DNA of 16,753 nt from an uncultured Eubacterium sp. GTDB taxonomy: Bacteria > Bacillota > Clostridia > Peptostreptococcales > Anaerovoracaceae. The notes below the pieces were generated by a model. The model saw only the letters and a list, made by a program, of their open reading frames with translations. It had not been told where the DNA came from and ran no database searches. The position numbers and the translations under genes were made by a program. The stretch is taken from positions 1 through 16,753 of the forward strand of contig CALBGO010000127.1 in the NCBI GenBank assembly GCA_937894585.1. Reading direction: 5' to 3'. Below are positions 1 to 7,700 of the stretch, one piece after another. Each line of letters begins with the position of its first letter. The first letter of the stretch is position 1.

Positions 1-18
1 TGAATTTTCAAGGTTCAA

Positions 19-35
19 CACACCTAATAGGTGTG
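19..35. repeat. Short inverted repeat, 6-bp arms, 5-nt loop
   Basis: CACACC (19-24) and GGTGTG (30-35) are perfect inverted arms around TAATA. No T-run follows on the + strand. It could be the end of an upstream signal or an operator. Nothing else in 1-69 is recognisable, apart from a TGA at the very first base that could be the stop of a gene to the left. Confidence 0.4.
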
Positions 36-69
36 GGAAGTCTTAGTAAATAATTCTAAACTGTAAGAT

Positions 70-98
70 ATGATGAGGCGGGAAAGCCGCCTCATCAT
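70..98. repeat. 12-bp perfect inverted repeat upstream of the first operon
   Basis: ATGATGAGGCGG (70-81) pairs perfectly with CCGCCTCATCAT (87-98) around a 5-nt GAAAG loop. It has no T-run on either side, so it is not a standard intrinsic terminator. It lies 20 bp before the chosen ATG at 118, so in a transcript it would form a stable hairpin in the 5' leader. It could instead be a protein-binding palindrome. Confidence 0.6.
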
Positions 99-117
99 TA
101 AAACCGTAGGGAAGCGT

Positions 118-492
118 ATGGAAGAAGAAAAGAATCTGAAAGAAGTTATAGAAGACTTGAGACTTTGTGAGACTTCATCTGATATGGAAAGCAAAGAAGC
201 ACTGAGTATCCTTTTGCAGCAGTTGAAACAAATGCCTGTTTCAAATTACAGACTTTTAGGCAGCTATGCGTTAAGTAAATCTGAAATGGAGGAGTACAGC
301 CTTTTTTATCTGCCGGACATGGCGCTTTTTAGAAGGCTGATCAGATTAAAACGATATCAGGCAGCTGTGCATGAAATCTGTGATTTTCTGGAGTTTAAAG
401 TTCTTATGCATTTGCATGATAATAAACAGTGCTTGCCGGCAAATCTGAAAGATGCTTTAATTTATGTAATAGAAACCGAATTAGGAGTGTGA
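118..492 (+). CDS. Hypothetical protein, 124 aa, first gene of a three-gene operon
   Basis: I do not recognise this protein. It is charged, soluble and predicted mostly helical, with no signal peptide, no membrane segment and a single obvious hydrophobic stretch (about residues 85-108). The ATG at 118 is preferred over the in-frame ATG at 70. It has an AGGGA sequence (108-112) 5 nt upstream, whereas the ATG at 70 lies in the left arm of a perfect hairpin and has no ribosome binding site. The next gene begins 6 bp after the stop, so the two are almost certainly cotranscribed. The 5' hairpin at 70-98 may influence expression. The position within a conjugative element suggests an accessory role, but the sequence gives no direct function. 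Confidence 0.7.
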   Translation: MEEEKNLKEVIEDLRLCETSSDMESKEALSILLQQLKQMPVSNYRLLGSYALSKSEMEEYSLFYLPDMALFRRLIRLKRYQAAVHEICDFLEFKVLMHLHDNKQCLPANLKDALIYVIETELGV

Positions 493-498
493 TTACAT

Positions 499-1278
499 AT
501 GTTTGAATCTTTAAAGCGCCGGAACGATTATCGAAAAAGAAATTATGAGAATGGGTATCTTGGATGGGAACTTATTACTGATCTGAAGCGGTATGAATGG
601 GAAAAAAGAGAGTATCGCACATTTTTGCGCAGGATAGATGGTGCAATTACAGAAGAAAATGTAGATGAGCTTTCTTTCTACATTGAACTTTTGAAGAAAG
701 AAGTGAAATACAGCGCTATGCTTGAATTATATCGTGGAAATAGTAAAGAGCGTTTCATGTATCCGTTTCATAAATTCAATGATGTGCTTTTGAATTATCA
801 TGATCCAAGAAGAAAAGCAGAGGTTGATTTATCGCAGAAGTGTTTGATCAGTGCGCCGTGGAAACGTAGTCGGTATATCCATATGCTTTCACATCTTCAA
901 AAAGAAAAGTTTCCATATGATCCATCGAACCATATGGCCATTTACTATGATACATTAGATTTAGCATGTGCATATAACGGATTACATAGTCTTGCAATCA
1001 GTTCGTATCAGGAAGAAGGAACTATGCAAGCATCCTATTATGATACCGAACAGATTTTCCCATATCTTACCGTGGAAAATGATTTGGCTTTCGTTTATGA
1101 TACACAAAAGGTAAGAGAAAGCTTAAAAAAAAGAAAAATCGATATCTTGCCATGGGAACAGGAACTCAATGTGAGAGTATATGGTACTGATTACAGATTG
1201 CTTTTAATATACACCTTGAGCAGAATGAAATTTTTCATTCTGCAAAGGTTGAAGGGATTAAAGGAGAATGAAAAATGA
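499..1278 (+). CDS. Hypothetical protein, 259 aa (DUF6710-like pattern, tentative)
   Basis: This is a soluble protein without a signal peptide or membrane helices. The N-terminal ~60 residues are rich in Arg, Lys, Tyr and Glu. The middle and C-terminal part carries spaced conserved-looking positions: a DP at about residues 102-103, an APW near 119-121, an asparagine-histidine pair near 144-145 and an NGLHS near 160-164. That spacing reminds me of the uncharacterised DUF6710 family, but this is recollection and unchecked. An AGGAG at 483-487 sits 11 nt before the ATG and overlaps the end of the preceding gene. The stop overlaps the start of the next small gene (ATGA), which indicates translational coupling. 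No function can be assigned. Confidence 0.75.
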   Translation: MFESLKRRNDYRKRNYENGYLGWELITDLKRYEWEKREYRTFLRRIDGAITEENVDELSFYIELLKKEVKYSAMLELYRGNSKERFMYPFHKFNDVLLNYHDPRRKAEVDLSQKCLISAPWKRSRYIHMLSHLQKEKFPYDPSNHMAIYYDTLDLACAYNGLHSLAISSYQEEGTMQASYYDTEQIFPYLTVENDLAFVYDTQKVRESLKKRKIDILPWEQELNVRVYGTDYRLLLIYTLSRMKFFILQRLKGLKENEK

Positions 1279-1412
1279 ATAACAATACTGAAATTGAACT
1301 GGAATACATGAAATTCGATCCGAAAGGATTTGAACAGCGAATGAGTGTTTATGAGCAGGTTTTACAGGAAATTTGCAAAACAGGGGAAATTGTGAAAGCA
1401 AAATCTTTATGA
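1275..1412 (+). CDS. Small hypothetical protein, 45 aa
   Basis: This short gene starts at an ATG that overlaps the stop of the 259-aa gene by 4 bp (ATGA). It has a strong AAGGAG (1261-1266) 8 nt upstream, so it is likely translated despite its size. The product is acidic to neutral, with no membrane segment, and ends at TGA 1410-1412. It is the last gene before a double hairpin with a T-run. I do not recognise the family. It may be a small partner of the upstream protein, since tight coupling often keeps interacting products in fixed ratio, but that is inference. Confidence 0.65.
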   Translation: MNNNTEIELEYMKFDPKGFEQRMSVYEQVLQEICKTGEIVKAKSL

Positions 1413-1415
1413 CAT

Positions 1416-1445
1416 TTTACCACAGGATACTCATTTTTGTATAAT
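1416..1445 (+). promoter_or_regulatory. Candidate promoter for the envelope module
   Basis: A perfect -10 hexamer TATAAT (1440-1445) lies 18 bp after TTTACC (1416-1421), which matches 4 of 6 bases of the -35 consensus. The -10 runs into the first of two hairpins, so any transcript would start inside hairpin 1 and then meet the terminator at 1467-1500. The match could be chance in AT-rich DNA. Confidence 0.4.
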
Positions 1446-1464
1446 GCCGCTTTTGCGGCGCATT
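1443..1464 (+). other. Hairpin directly before the terminator
   Basis: AATGCCGC (1443-1450) pairs with GCGG plus CATT (1455-1464) around a TTTT loop, leaving a two-base CG bulge. Four T residues follow. It may be the first of two tandem terminators for the upstream operon, or part of a leader structure for the downstream gene. Confidence 0.5.
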
Positions 1465-1466
1465 TT

Positions 1467-1500
1467 GGACTTTGTAGCGTTTGCTGCGGAGTCCTTTTTT
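1467..1500 (+). terminator. Rho-independent terminator after the first operon
   Basis: The arms 1467-1478 (GGACTTTGTAGC) and 1483-1494 (GCTGCGGAGTCC) pair along all 12 positions, three of them G-U, around a GTTT loop. Six T residues follow (1495-1500). It lies 54 bp after the stop of the 45-aa gene and 23 bp before the start of the surface-protein gene. It can therefore serve as end of operon or as an attenuator. Confidence 0.8.
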
Positions 1501-1523
1501 AGTGCAGATAGGAGGTGAAAAAA

Positions 1524-2552
1524 ATGAAAATAAAGCGAGTGATCAGTATTTTAATGGTTCTGTTATTAAGCTTTTCCGGCGCTGTTTATGCAGCGGAGTC
1601 TGTGACAAAGGAATACAACTTAACAACAAAGAACAAAGATTATGCAAAACTTGCAGTTTCTGATCTTGAAGAAGGAGATCTTAGTGAAGCCCGCAAGGAG
1701 ATAAGAATTGACGGAAGAAAATATCGTGCAATAAAGGTTGAATTTAGAGAAAACAAGCAAAAAAAGCCGGTAAAGCGAACCCGAACCTATACGGGACTTT
1801 CTGAGAAAAAGGTGCCGAAAACAATCAGGTTGAAATCCGGGAAAAAGCTGCAGCTTTCCGATGTGAAATGGACAGAACACAAAAGAAATGCAGCAACCGG
1901 CACCATGACTTTTACAGGAATGAATCAAAGACCGAATGCTCCGGCAACGAAAGACATTACCGCCACTCTGCCGGACGGCAGCACCATTACGGTGACTGGA
2001 CATCTGCAGCGTGTAGAACAAAGTGGCAGCAGCTACGATAAGCCGTTTACTGTAAAAGCAAGATTTATCGGAGATAGAGATGTCTCATATTATCAGTTCG
2101 GTGATATCAGAATCCCGAACAATCCGGATTCCCCGGAATTTGAGGGATATCAGGAAGTGCTGCTTTCCCATCTTGGATATGATCCGGAAAACTACCGGAT
2201 TACAAGCGGAAGATGGACCGGTGATTACCAAAAAGAAAACGGAAGAACTGTCAGATATGCGGAGTTTTCCGGACAGCAGAGAAGTGCAAACTGGACTGCA
2301 TATTACACGGAAACGGTAACAGCAGACAGCCCGCAGCTTGCTACTTACGATGCGACGGCGGAGTATTCCAATGGTATAGAGGAAACCTCATATGAATTAA
2401 CAGCTATTGTAACCTATGAAAAGGTCGGACTTACCTTGCTTCAGAAAATCCTGATTGCAGGTGCTGCCGTTATCATCATCGCCGGTTTGATTGCTGTTAT
2501 TTTGATGATTATTAGAAAAAAGAGAGATCAAGAAGCTTCTGCAGAAGCATAA
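1524..2552 (+). CDS. Secreted, C-terminally membrane-anchored surface protein, 342 aa
   Basis: The ATG at 1524 is chosen because AGGAGG (1510-1515) lies 8 nt upstream. The upstream in-frame GTG at 1515 sits inside that binding site. Residues 1-23 form a clear signal peptide: a basic start, a hydrophobic core and a likely cleavage after VYA. An extracellular region rich in Thr, Lys, Tyr and Gly follows (about 24-305), with no cysteine and a beta-rich look. A transmembrane helix comes near 308-330, then a short basic, acidic tail. The protein should be anchored in the membrane and exposed outside. I do not recognise the family. Its place directly upstream of a pilin-like gene suggests a surface part of the conjugation machinery or mating-pair contact, which is inference. 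Confidence 0.8.
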   Translation: MKIKRVISILMVLLLSFSGAVYAAESVTKEYNLTTKNKDYAKLAVSDLEEGDLSEARKEIRIDGRKYRAIKVEFRENKQKKPVKRTRTYTGLSEKKVPKTIRLKSGKKLQLSDVKWTEHKRNAATGTMTFTGMNQRPNAPATKDITATLPDGSTITVTGHLQRVEQSGSSYDKPFTVKARFIGDRDVSYYQFGDIRIPNNPDSPEFEGYQEVLLSHLGYDPENYRITSGRWTGDYQKENGRTVRYAEFSGQQRSANWTAYYTETVTADSPQLATYDATAEYSNGIEETSYELTAIVTYEKVGLTLLQKILIAGAAVIIIAGLIAVILMIIRKKRDQEASAEA

Positions 2553-2564
2553 GGGAGGTATTTC

Positions 2565-2792
2565 ATGAAACAATTTATGACATCACTTTACAATCTGGTA
2601 ACAACCTGGCAGCCGCTTGTCAATATGCTGGTGGCCATTGTGTTAGTCGGAATTGGTGTTATGTTTGTAATTCCATCACAGAAGTCTAAGGATAAGGCGA
2701 AAGAAGCTTTACCGTGGGTAGTAATTGGATGCGGTATTGTGTTGGGAGCCGTTGTCCTTGCAAAAGAAGTTTCGAGCGCATTTACTTTTTAA
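2565..2792 (+). CDS. Small two-helix membrane protein, VirB2/TrbC pilin-like (or Maff2-like)
   Basis: This 75-aa protein has two hydrophobic helices (about residues 18-36 and 50-67) joined by a short basic loop with several Lys (about 40-46). That is the topology of VirB2/TrbC-type conjugative pilins and of the small 'Maff2' proteins of Firmicute ICEs. AGGGAGG (2552-2558) lies 6 nt before the ATG and overlaps the stop of the surface-protein gene, so the two are cotranscribed. In type IV secretion such proteins form or line the transfer channel. Assignment is by size, topology and context, not by a diagnostic motif. No obvious cleavable signal peptide is visible, which differs from classical VirB2. 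Confidence 0.55.
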   Translation: MKQFMTSLYNLVTTWQPLVNMLVAIVLVGIGVMFVIPSQKSKDKAKEALPWVVIGCGIVLGAVVLAKEVSSAFTF

Positions 2793-2794
2793 TA

Positions 2795-2803
2795 TGGTAT
2801 AAT
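2795..2803 (+). promoter_or_regulatory. Candidate extended -10 promoter element
   Basis: TGGTATAAT (2795-2803) is a perfect extended -10 (TG, one base, TATAAT), immediately after the pilin-like gene. No convincing -35 is present at 16-18 bp, which extended -10 promoters can tolerate. It would start a transcript inside the hairpin at 2804-2835, serving the next gene. Confidence 0.4.
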
Positions 2804-2836
2804 AGTGCCGGGAGGAAAGTTTTCTTTCCGGCACTA
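2803..2836 (+). other. Hairpin between pilin-like and membrane-protein genes
   Basis: TAGTGCCGG (2803-2811) pairs with CCGGCACTA (2828-2836), and an upper stem AAAG/CTTT (2816-2819, 2824-2827) closes a TTTT loop. Four bases on the left side are bulged (GAGG, 2812-2815). No T-run follows, so it is not a normal terminator. It could be an RNA-processing or stability element that separates expression of the abundant pilin-like protein from downstream genes. Confidence 0.6.
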
Positions 2837-2853
2837 CAGAAAGAGCAGGAGAT

Positions 2854-3138
2854 ATGATTGATATGGTAAAACAGGGTATGAAATGGATCTGCATTGTAAT
2901 TATGGTTCTTTTTACAATTTTGGGAATGCAGACCGCTTTTAAGTATGGTCAGCAGTTGAACTTATTTTTGGTATGGATTTCAACCATACCCCTAATGGCA
3001 TTTACCTGGTATCTGTTTGTCCGTATCTTTGATAAAAGTAAGAAAGGTATGAAACAGATTTTTACGGTGAATACAGTGCCGCCTATTATAGCAGCAAGCC
3101 TTGTGATGGCTTGTGAAGTTATTTATTCATCCTTTTAG
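2854..3138 (+). CDS. Small three-helix membrane protein, 94 aa
   Basis: Three hydrophobic segments (about residues 10-27, 37-57 and 73-92) mark an inner-membrane protein with short connecting loops. AGGAG (2847-2851) is only 2 nt from the ATG at 2854 but 11 nt from a second in-frame ATG at 2863. The shorter 91-aa form is therefore equally or more likely the real product. I do not recognise the family. It lies last in the envelope module, before a strong terminator and after the pilin-like gene and its hairpin. A role as a membrane component of the transfer machinery is plausible but inferred. Confidence 0.65.
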   Translation: MIDMVKQGMKWICIVIMVLFTILGMQTAFKYGQQLNLFLVWISTIPLMAFTWYLFVRIFDKSKKGMKQIFTVNTVPPIIAASLVMACEVIYSSF

Positions 3139-3168
3139 AAATGAAACAATCAATGGAAACGCATAGTC

Positions 3169-3199
3169 AAAATCCCGCACGCTCAGTCGGGATTTTTTT
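3169..3199 (+). terminator. Rho-independent terminator closing the envelope module
   Basis: AAAATCCCG (3169-3177) pairs perfectly with CGGGATTTT (3188-3196) around a 10-nt loop, and seven T residues run from 3193 to 3199. It lies 30 bp after the membrane-protein stop and 22 bp before the next start. No strong promoter is visible between, so the large downstream genes may depend on partial read-through. Confidence 0.85.
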
Positions 3200-3221
3200 A
3201 TAGTATAAATCAGGTGATCGT

Positions 3222-4751
3222 ATGGAGAAAATTACCATTTTTATTGACACAGAAACGATTTCGGAACAGGAATTGTTAGAAGCGAATTTAATAGAGACAG
3301 ATTCTGCAAATACTGTAAAGTCATACAGAGAGAAGCTTGCAGATAAATTTATCAGTTCACTTACAGAAGGCAGAGCGGACTGGAGAATAGCCTGGGGTGC
3401 AGAGAAAAAAGCGCCGAAAGCAGCAAATGGAAAGAGCTTTCAGGGAGTGAACCGGTTTCTTTTAGGTTATCAGCAGGAACAGTGCGGATACCATATGCCG
3501 GTTTGGTATACTCAAAAACAAGCAGAAGCTGCGGGAGGAAGTATTGCAGAAGGACAAAAGCCGGTACAACTTGAATACTTCTTGCCTTACGATAGCGAAC
3601 AGAATGCAGCAATTAGCTGGAAAGCGTATTACAGCAGTACGAACCGGGAAAATATGCAGCTGAAAGCACAGTATATCAGTGTATATAACATAGAGCAGCT
3701 TTCAGGCATTGAAGCTGCTTCAGAAAGCAGAGTGCATCAGAAAAGTCTGCAAGAAGCGGCAGAGACGATTGTAGCAAACACCGGTATATCTGTGATCAAT
3801 GATGGCGGCCGGACTGCATCTTATCGATTGGAAAATGACAGCATACATCTTCCGAAGAAAGAGTGCTTTCAAAATAGTGAAAGCTATCAGGCAGCATTGA
3901 TGGAACAGCTTGCTTATGCAAGCGGTCATACAGCAAGGTTATGCAGGTGCGTTGATGGAGGTTTTGATCATCAGGGATATCCAAGTGAACTTTTAGTTTG
4001 CGATATGACCTCAATGCTTTTAAGCACAGAATTTGCATATCAAATGCCAGTGCGTGATCAAAGAAGCAAAGCTGTGCATAACAGAATTTTATCAGAATGG
4101 GGAACTAAGCTTGCTGCTGAGCCTGAAAAACTGATAGAACTTTTTCGGGATGCACAAAGAACTTATGACTATCTTTTGTGGCAGGGAGAAATTTACACGC
4201 AAAAAGAATATCAGAGGGCGTCAGAAAAAAGCATCAGAGTCAGCAAAAGTAAGATTTTTAACTATGAGTATGATAAGAGCATCTACCAAGAACCAGAGCA
4301 GAAACTATATGTAAAAGATTTTATATATCAGTTCTTAGAGCAGTATGATTTTGAACATCCGGCAAGAGTACCTGGAAAACTATTACCGTCGTTAATTCTA
4401 TCAAAGGAATTGTCACAAGGCGGTATGTCTGAATCTTTAGAGGAATGTAGGGACTGGATTCAAATGGATCCGGAGGCTGCAGAAAATACACAGCTATATA
4501 TTTACGAAAAATATCCGGAGCTTTCAGGACTTACTGCAGAAAGTGATCCGAAACGATTTTCCATACTTATGATGGAACGGGAGATTTATAAAATGATATC
4601 TGCTGCAGATGAAGTGGATGAAAACTGGGATAAACCATTTTCATTTGACAAAAAGGCAGCGCAGCAGATCTGCAGGGAAAATCAAATTAAAATGCCGGTT
4701 TGCATCAGAGGGGAAGCTCAGCGGTACATGACCGGTTTTGAATTGGAATAA
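3222..4751 (+). CDS. ArdC-like protein with degenerate metallopeptidase site, 509 aa
   Basis: The N-terminal half resembles the ArdC antirestriction / polyvalent family. Residues about 50-122 follow the ArdC-N pattern (a WRIAWG, an NG-x-F-x-GVNRFLL and a MPVWYT). Residues about 172-275 follow the zincin-like peptidase domain. In active members that domain carries HELAH and a downstream Glu. Here the aligned site reads EQLAY (228-232) followed by ASGH and an Arg at 239, and the third ligand position appears to be Asp261. All zinc ligands and the catalytic Glu are thus replaced, so it is probably a non-catalytic DNA- or protein-binding member. Residues about 280-509 are unrecognised. AGGTGAT (3212-3218) precedes the ATG. 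It ends 14 bp before the giant gene, so they form one operon. ArdC proteins protect incoming plasmid DNA from restriction; that role here is inferred. Confidence 0.75.
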   Translation: MEKITIFIDTETISEQELLEANLIETDSANTVKSYREKLADKFISSLTEGRADWRIAWGAEKKAPKAANGKSFQGVNRFLLGYQQEQCGYHMPVWYTQKQAEAAGGSIAEGQKPVQLEYFLPYDSEQNAAISWKAYYSSTNRENMQLKAQYISVYNIEQLSGIEAASESRVHQKSLQEAAETIVANTGISVINDGGRTASYRLENDSIHLPKKECFQNSESYQAALMEQLAYASGHTARLCRCVDGGFDHQGYPSELLVCDMTSMLLSTEFAYQMPVRDQRSKAVHNRILSEWGTKLAAEPEKLIELFRDAQRTYDYLLWQGEIYTQKEYQRASEKSIRVSKSKIFNYEYDKSIYQEPEQKLYVKDFIYQFLEQYDFEHPARVPGKLLPSLILSKELSQGGMSESLEECRDWIQMDPEAAENTQLYIYEKYPELSGLTAESDPKRFSILMMEREIYKMISAADEVDENWDKPFSFDKKAAQQICRENQIKMPVCIRGEAQRYMTGFELE

Positions 4752-4765
4752 TGAGGTGAGAACTT

Positions 4766-7700
4766 ATGGCAATTTCAAAGAGAAATTTGGGAAAACGAAT
4801 AGAAAGATATAAAGAAGGCGTTTTTGCCGGGGAGAAGGATTGGATTTCTTTTCTTGATACGGCATCTTATCTGTATAAATATCAGTTTGCCAATCAGGTG
4901 GCAATTTTCACCCAGAGACCGGATTGCGAAGCCTGTACCGGAATGGAGCAGTGGAACCGGATGGGGCGCTCAATTCTAAAAGGAACGAAAGGGATTCGGC
5001 TTGTACAAGAGGACCGTTTTGAGCAAACGATCTATGTGTTTGATGCAAGGGATGCCGCTGATAAAAAAGGAAATACGGCAGTTCATTTATGGTATCTTGA
5101 TGAAAAGGTAAAGCCTGTAGCTGAAGAGTATCTGGAAAATACCTTTGAATTAAATGAACTTGCAGGCTTTGAGGAAAAGCTGGTGCAGGCGTCAGAGAGT
5201 GCGGCAAACGATGCATTTATGTCTTATGTAGACGATCTTGCAGAAAATGATCCTGAAATGATGCAGGAGGAAGGCATAGTGAATGATCTTGATTATCTGC
5301 TTACGATTGTAAAAAATTCTGCGGCATACATCATTCGAAAACGGTGCGGACTTTCTGTATCAGAATACAAGGAATCTGATTTTCCGTTTTCCAAAGTGCA
5401 AAATGAAATGTTCCGAACAGAGTTGTTTTTTGAAGTCGGACAAGTGATTCAGATTGCAGCAGAAAGCGTGCTTTCCGGTATTGAAAAAGAAGCAAAAGCA
5501 TACCTTGTAAAGAAGCAGAAAGTGGAATATAATAAAGAAAAAAGACAGGAAAGGAGTATTGAACATGGAAGAGATCAAATACAAGAAAGTGGGCGCATAT
5601 TATCTGCCGGACTTCGAGGAGGAACCGGATATCAAGATCGGCAGATACGGACAAATGAGGAAGGAATATCTCAAAGAAGAGAGACAGAGCCTGTTCACGC
5701 AGCTGAGCCTTTCCTGCAGCCTGAAGGAACATCTTCAGGAAATCAATCAGGAAGCAGAGGAAATGTACCGGAGGCAGGTGCAGGTGATGAAAGAGAAACG
5801 GGGAATTACCGAGGAACTGAAAATGCGCGATCCGGTCAAATGGACCAGAGCTATGAACAATATCAAGATGGAAGCAGAGAATATCGTGTTAACACAGCTG
5901 GTTTACAGCTAAACTTCGATCTGACAGGCGGAACTGCAATTGTAGCTTCGCCTTTTTTAATGCCTGAAATTAAAGATGAAATTCTGTGCAATATCAGAGA
6001 TGATCATAAAAAAGAAATTACTGCAGCTCTGATGGCAGGTAAAACCGGTGCAGATCTGATAGAAATTATTTCTAATGAATATGCCGGCGGCAGAGGTCTT
6101 GTATATCAGGGTGAGCGTTATGCGGCATGGGCAGATCCAGACGGCATTTTTGTTTCCAAAGGAAATCTTGCAATGACGGAATTCGCCGAGAGAATCGGTT
6201 GGGAAGAAGCTGCAGCAAGAATTGAGGAACTTCTAAATGAGGGAAGATACATTGGAAAGAGCGCATATCTTGATATACCGCAGGATCAGCGGTCACAAAC
6301 AGCAGAACGATTATTTTATCTGAGACAGGATATAAGCGAAAAGGCAAGAAAACTTGGTTATTGCAAATGTCTTGACATAGAAACCGAAAAACAATATCCA
6401 GGCTTTTCTGAGTATGTGGAACATCAGTCAGAGCTGCTTAAAGAGCCGGAATATATGCAGAATGTACTTGCGGAAATAAGAGATTATCTTCGTGATACAA
6501 AGGAGAATCCAAAGCTTTACAGATTACCACTTGCATTGAGGAGCGGAATTTTCATAGAGCAGCATCTTGATAGGATGCTTTCTATGACACAGAAATATCC
6601 GGTTCCGGAATTTGAAGAGCCGGATCGGGAACTGTTTATTACACAGGATGAACTGGATGCACAGCTTCTGGATAGAGAACGAGTGCTTGCATTTTTTTCA
6701 GAGCTGCATACAGACGAGGAAAAAAGAGAAATCTTAAAGAAAGAGTTTGGTCTTGGCGGAAGCGCTGCAAATGACAATGCCTGGTTTGAGTATGACGGAA
6801 AAGGCGTTCGTGTAAAAAAGACGGGATGCGAAACGCTTTCTATGAACTGGAAAGAAGTTTTCGAGCGTTATGAGCTGTTTGCAGAAAGAAATATGCAGCT
6901 CACAGAAAAAATGCGGGCTGAGGAAATAGAGGCAGAAGATGATGAAATAGAAGAACAGGATTATACTTATCAGTATAAGATGCTTAGCAGACTGAAATCA
7001 GACTGCGACTATTATTTAGGAAACGGACAGCAGCAAGATAAAGTACTTTGGGCGGAAACACCGAAAGAACAGATTGAGGAAATGTGGAAGCTTTATGCGA
7101 TGCTTCCGAAAGATAAAAAGCCGGAATGGCTGACAGAAGAAGACATGAAGCAGTATGAAAAAAGGATGCTGCCGACTTATCTTACTTTGTCTGTTATTAC
7201 TGAAACATCGGAACATCCACTGTTTCACAGTAATGCCTTTCAAGATGCAGGAGACTTAAGTTTTGCGCTTGGAAATCAGCTTTTCGGAATGCTTGACGAA
7301 ATGGAAAGGGGGCGGGGTGAAGGCGGATATCTGAAAACCAATTTCAATGTCAGCGGTATGATTTCCGGAGAGGAATTCTCCTTTGACGGTAGGTTTGATA
7401 TCGGAAGTGAACAGGGAACTCTGATTGATCACATTGCAGCATATTATGATTATGCACTTTCTCCTGAAAGTCCGTATATTCCGGAATGGAAGGCGCAAGG
7501 CGATGTTTATTATCAGGAGCAGATGGAAAAGCTCACCTGGGGTAAAAATGCACTGGTTCCATTCTTAAAATCGCAAGTCTTATCGGAAGGCGAGGAAACA
7601 AAGCTGCAAGTGCTGCAAAAGGAAGCTGAACAGTATTATGCGGTGCCGGAAGAGATAGAAAAAGAAACCACTTCTGAATTTATTGTTGGAAAAGAGTTTA

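Noticed and set aside
70..117. Upstream ATG at 70 as start of the first gene
   Set aside because: It lies in the left arm of a perfect hairpin with no ribosome binding site, whereas ATG 118 has AGGGA upstream.
1481..1663. Short frame overlapping the start of the surface-protein gene
   Set aside because: It begins inside the terminator stem and runs out of frame through the signal peptide coding region. No supporting signal.
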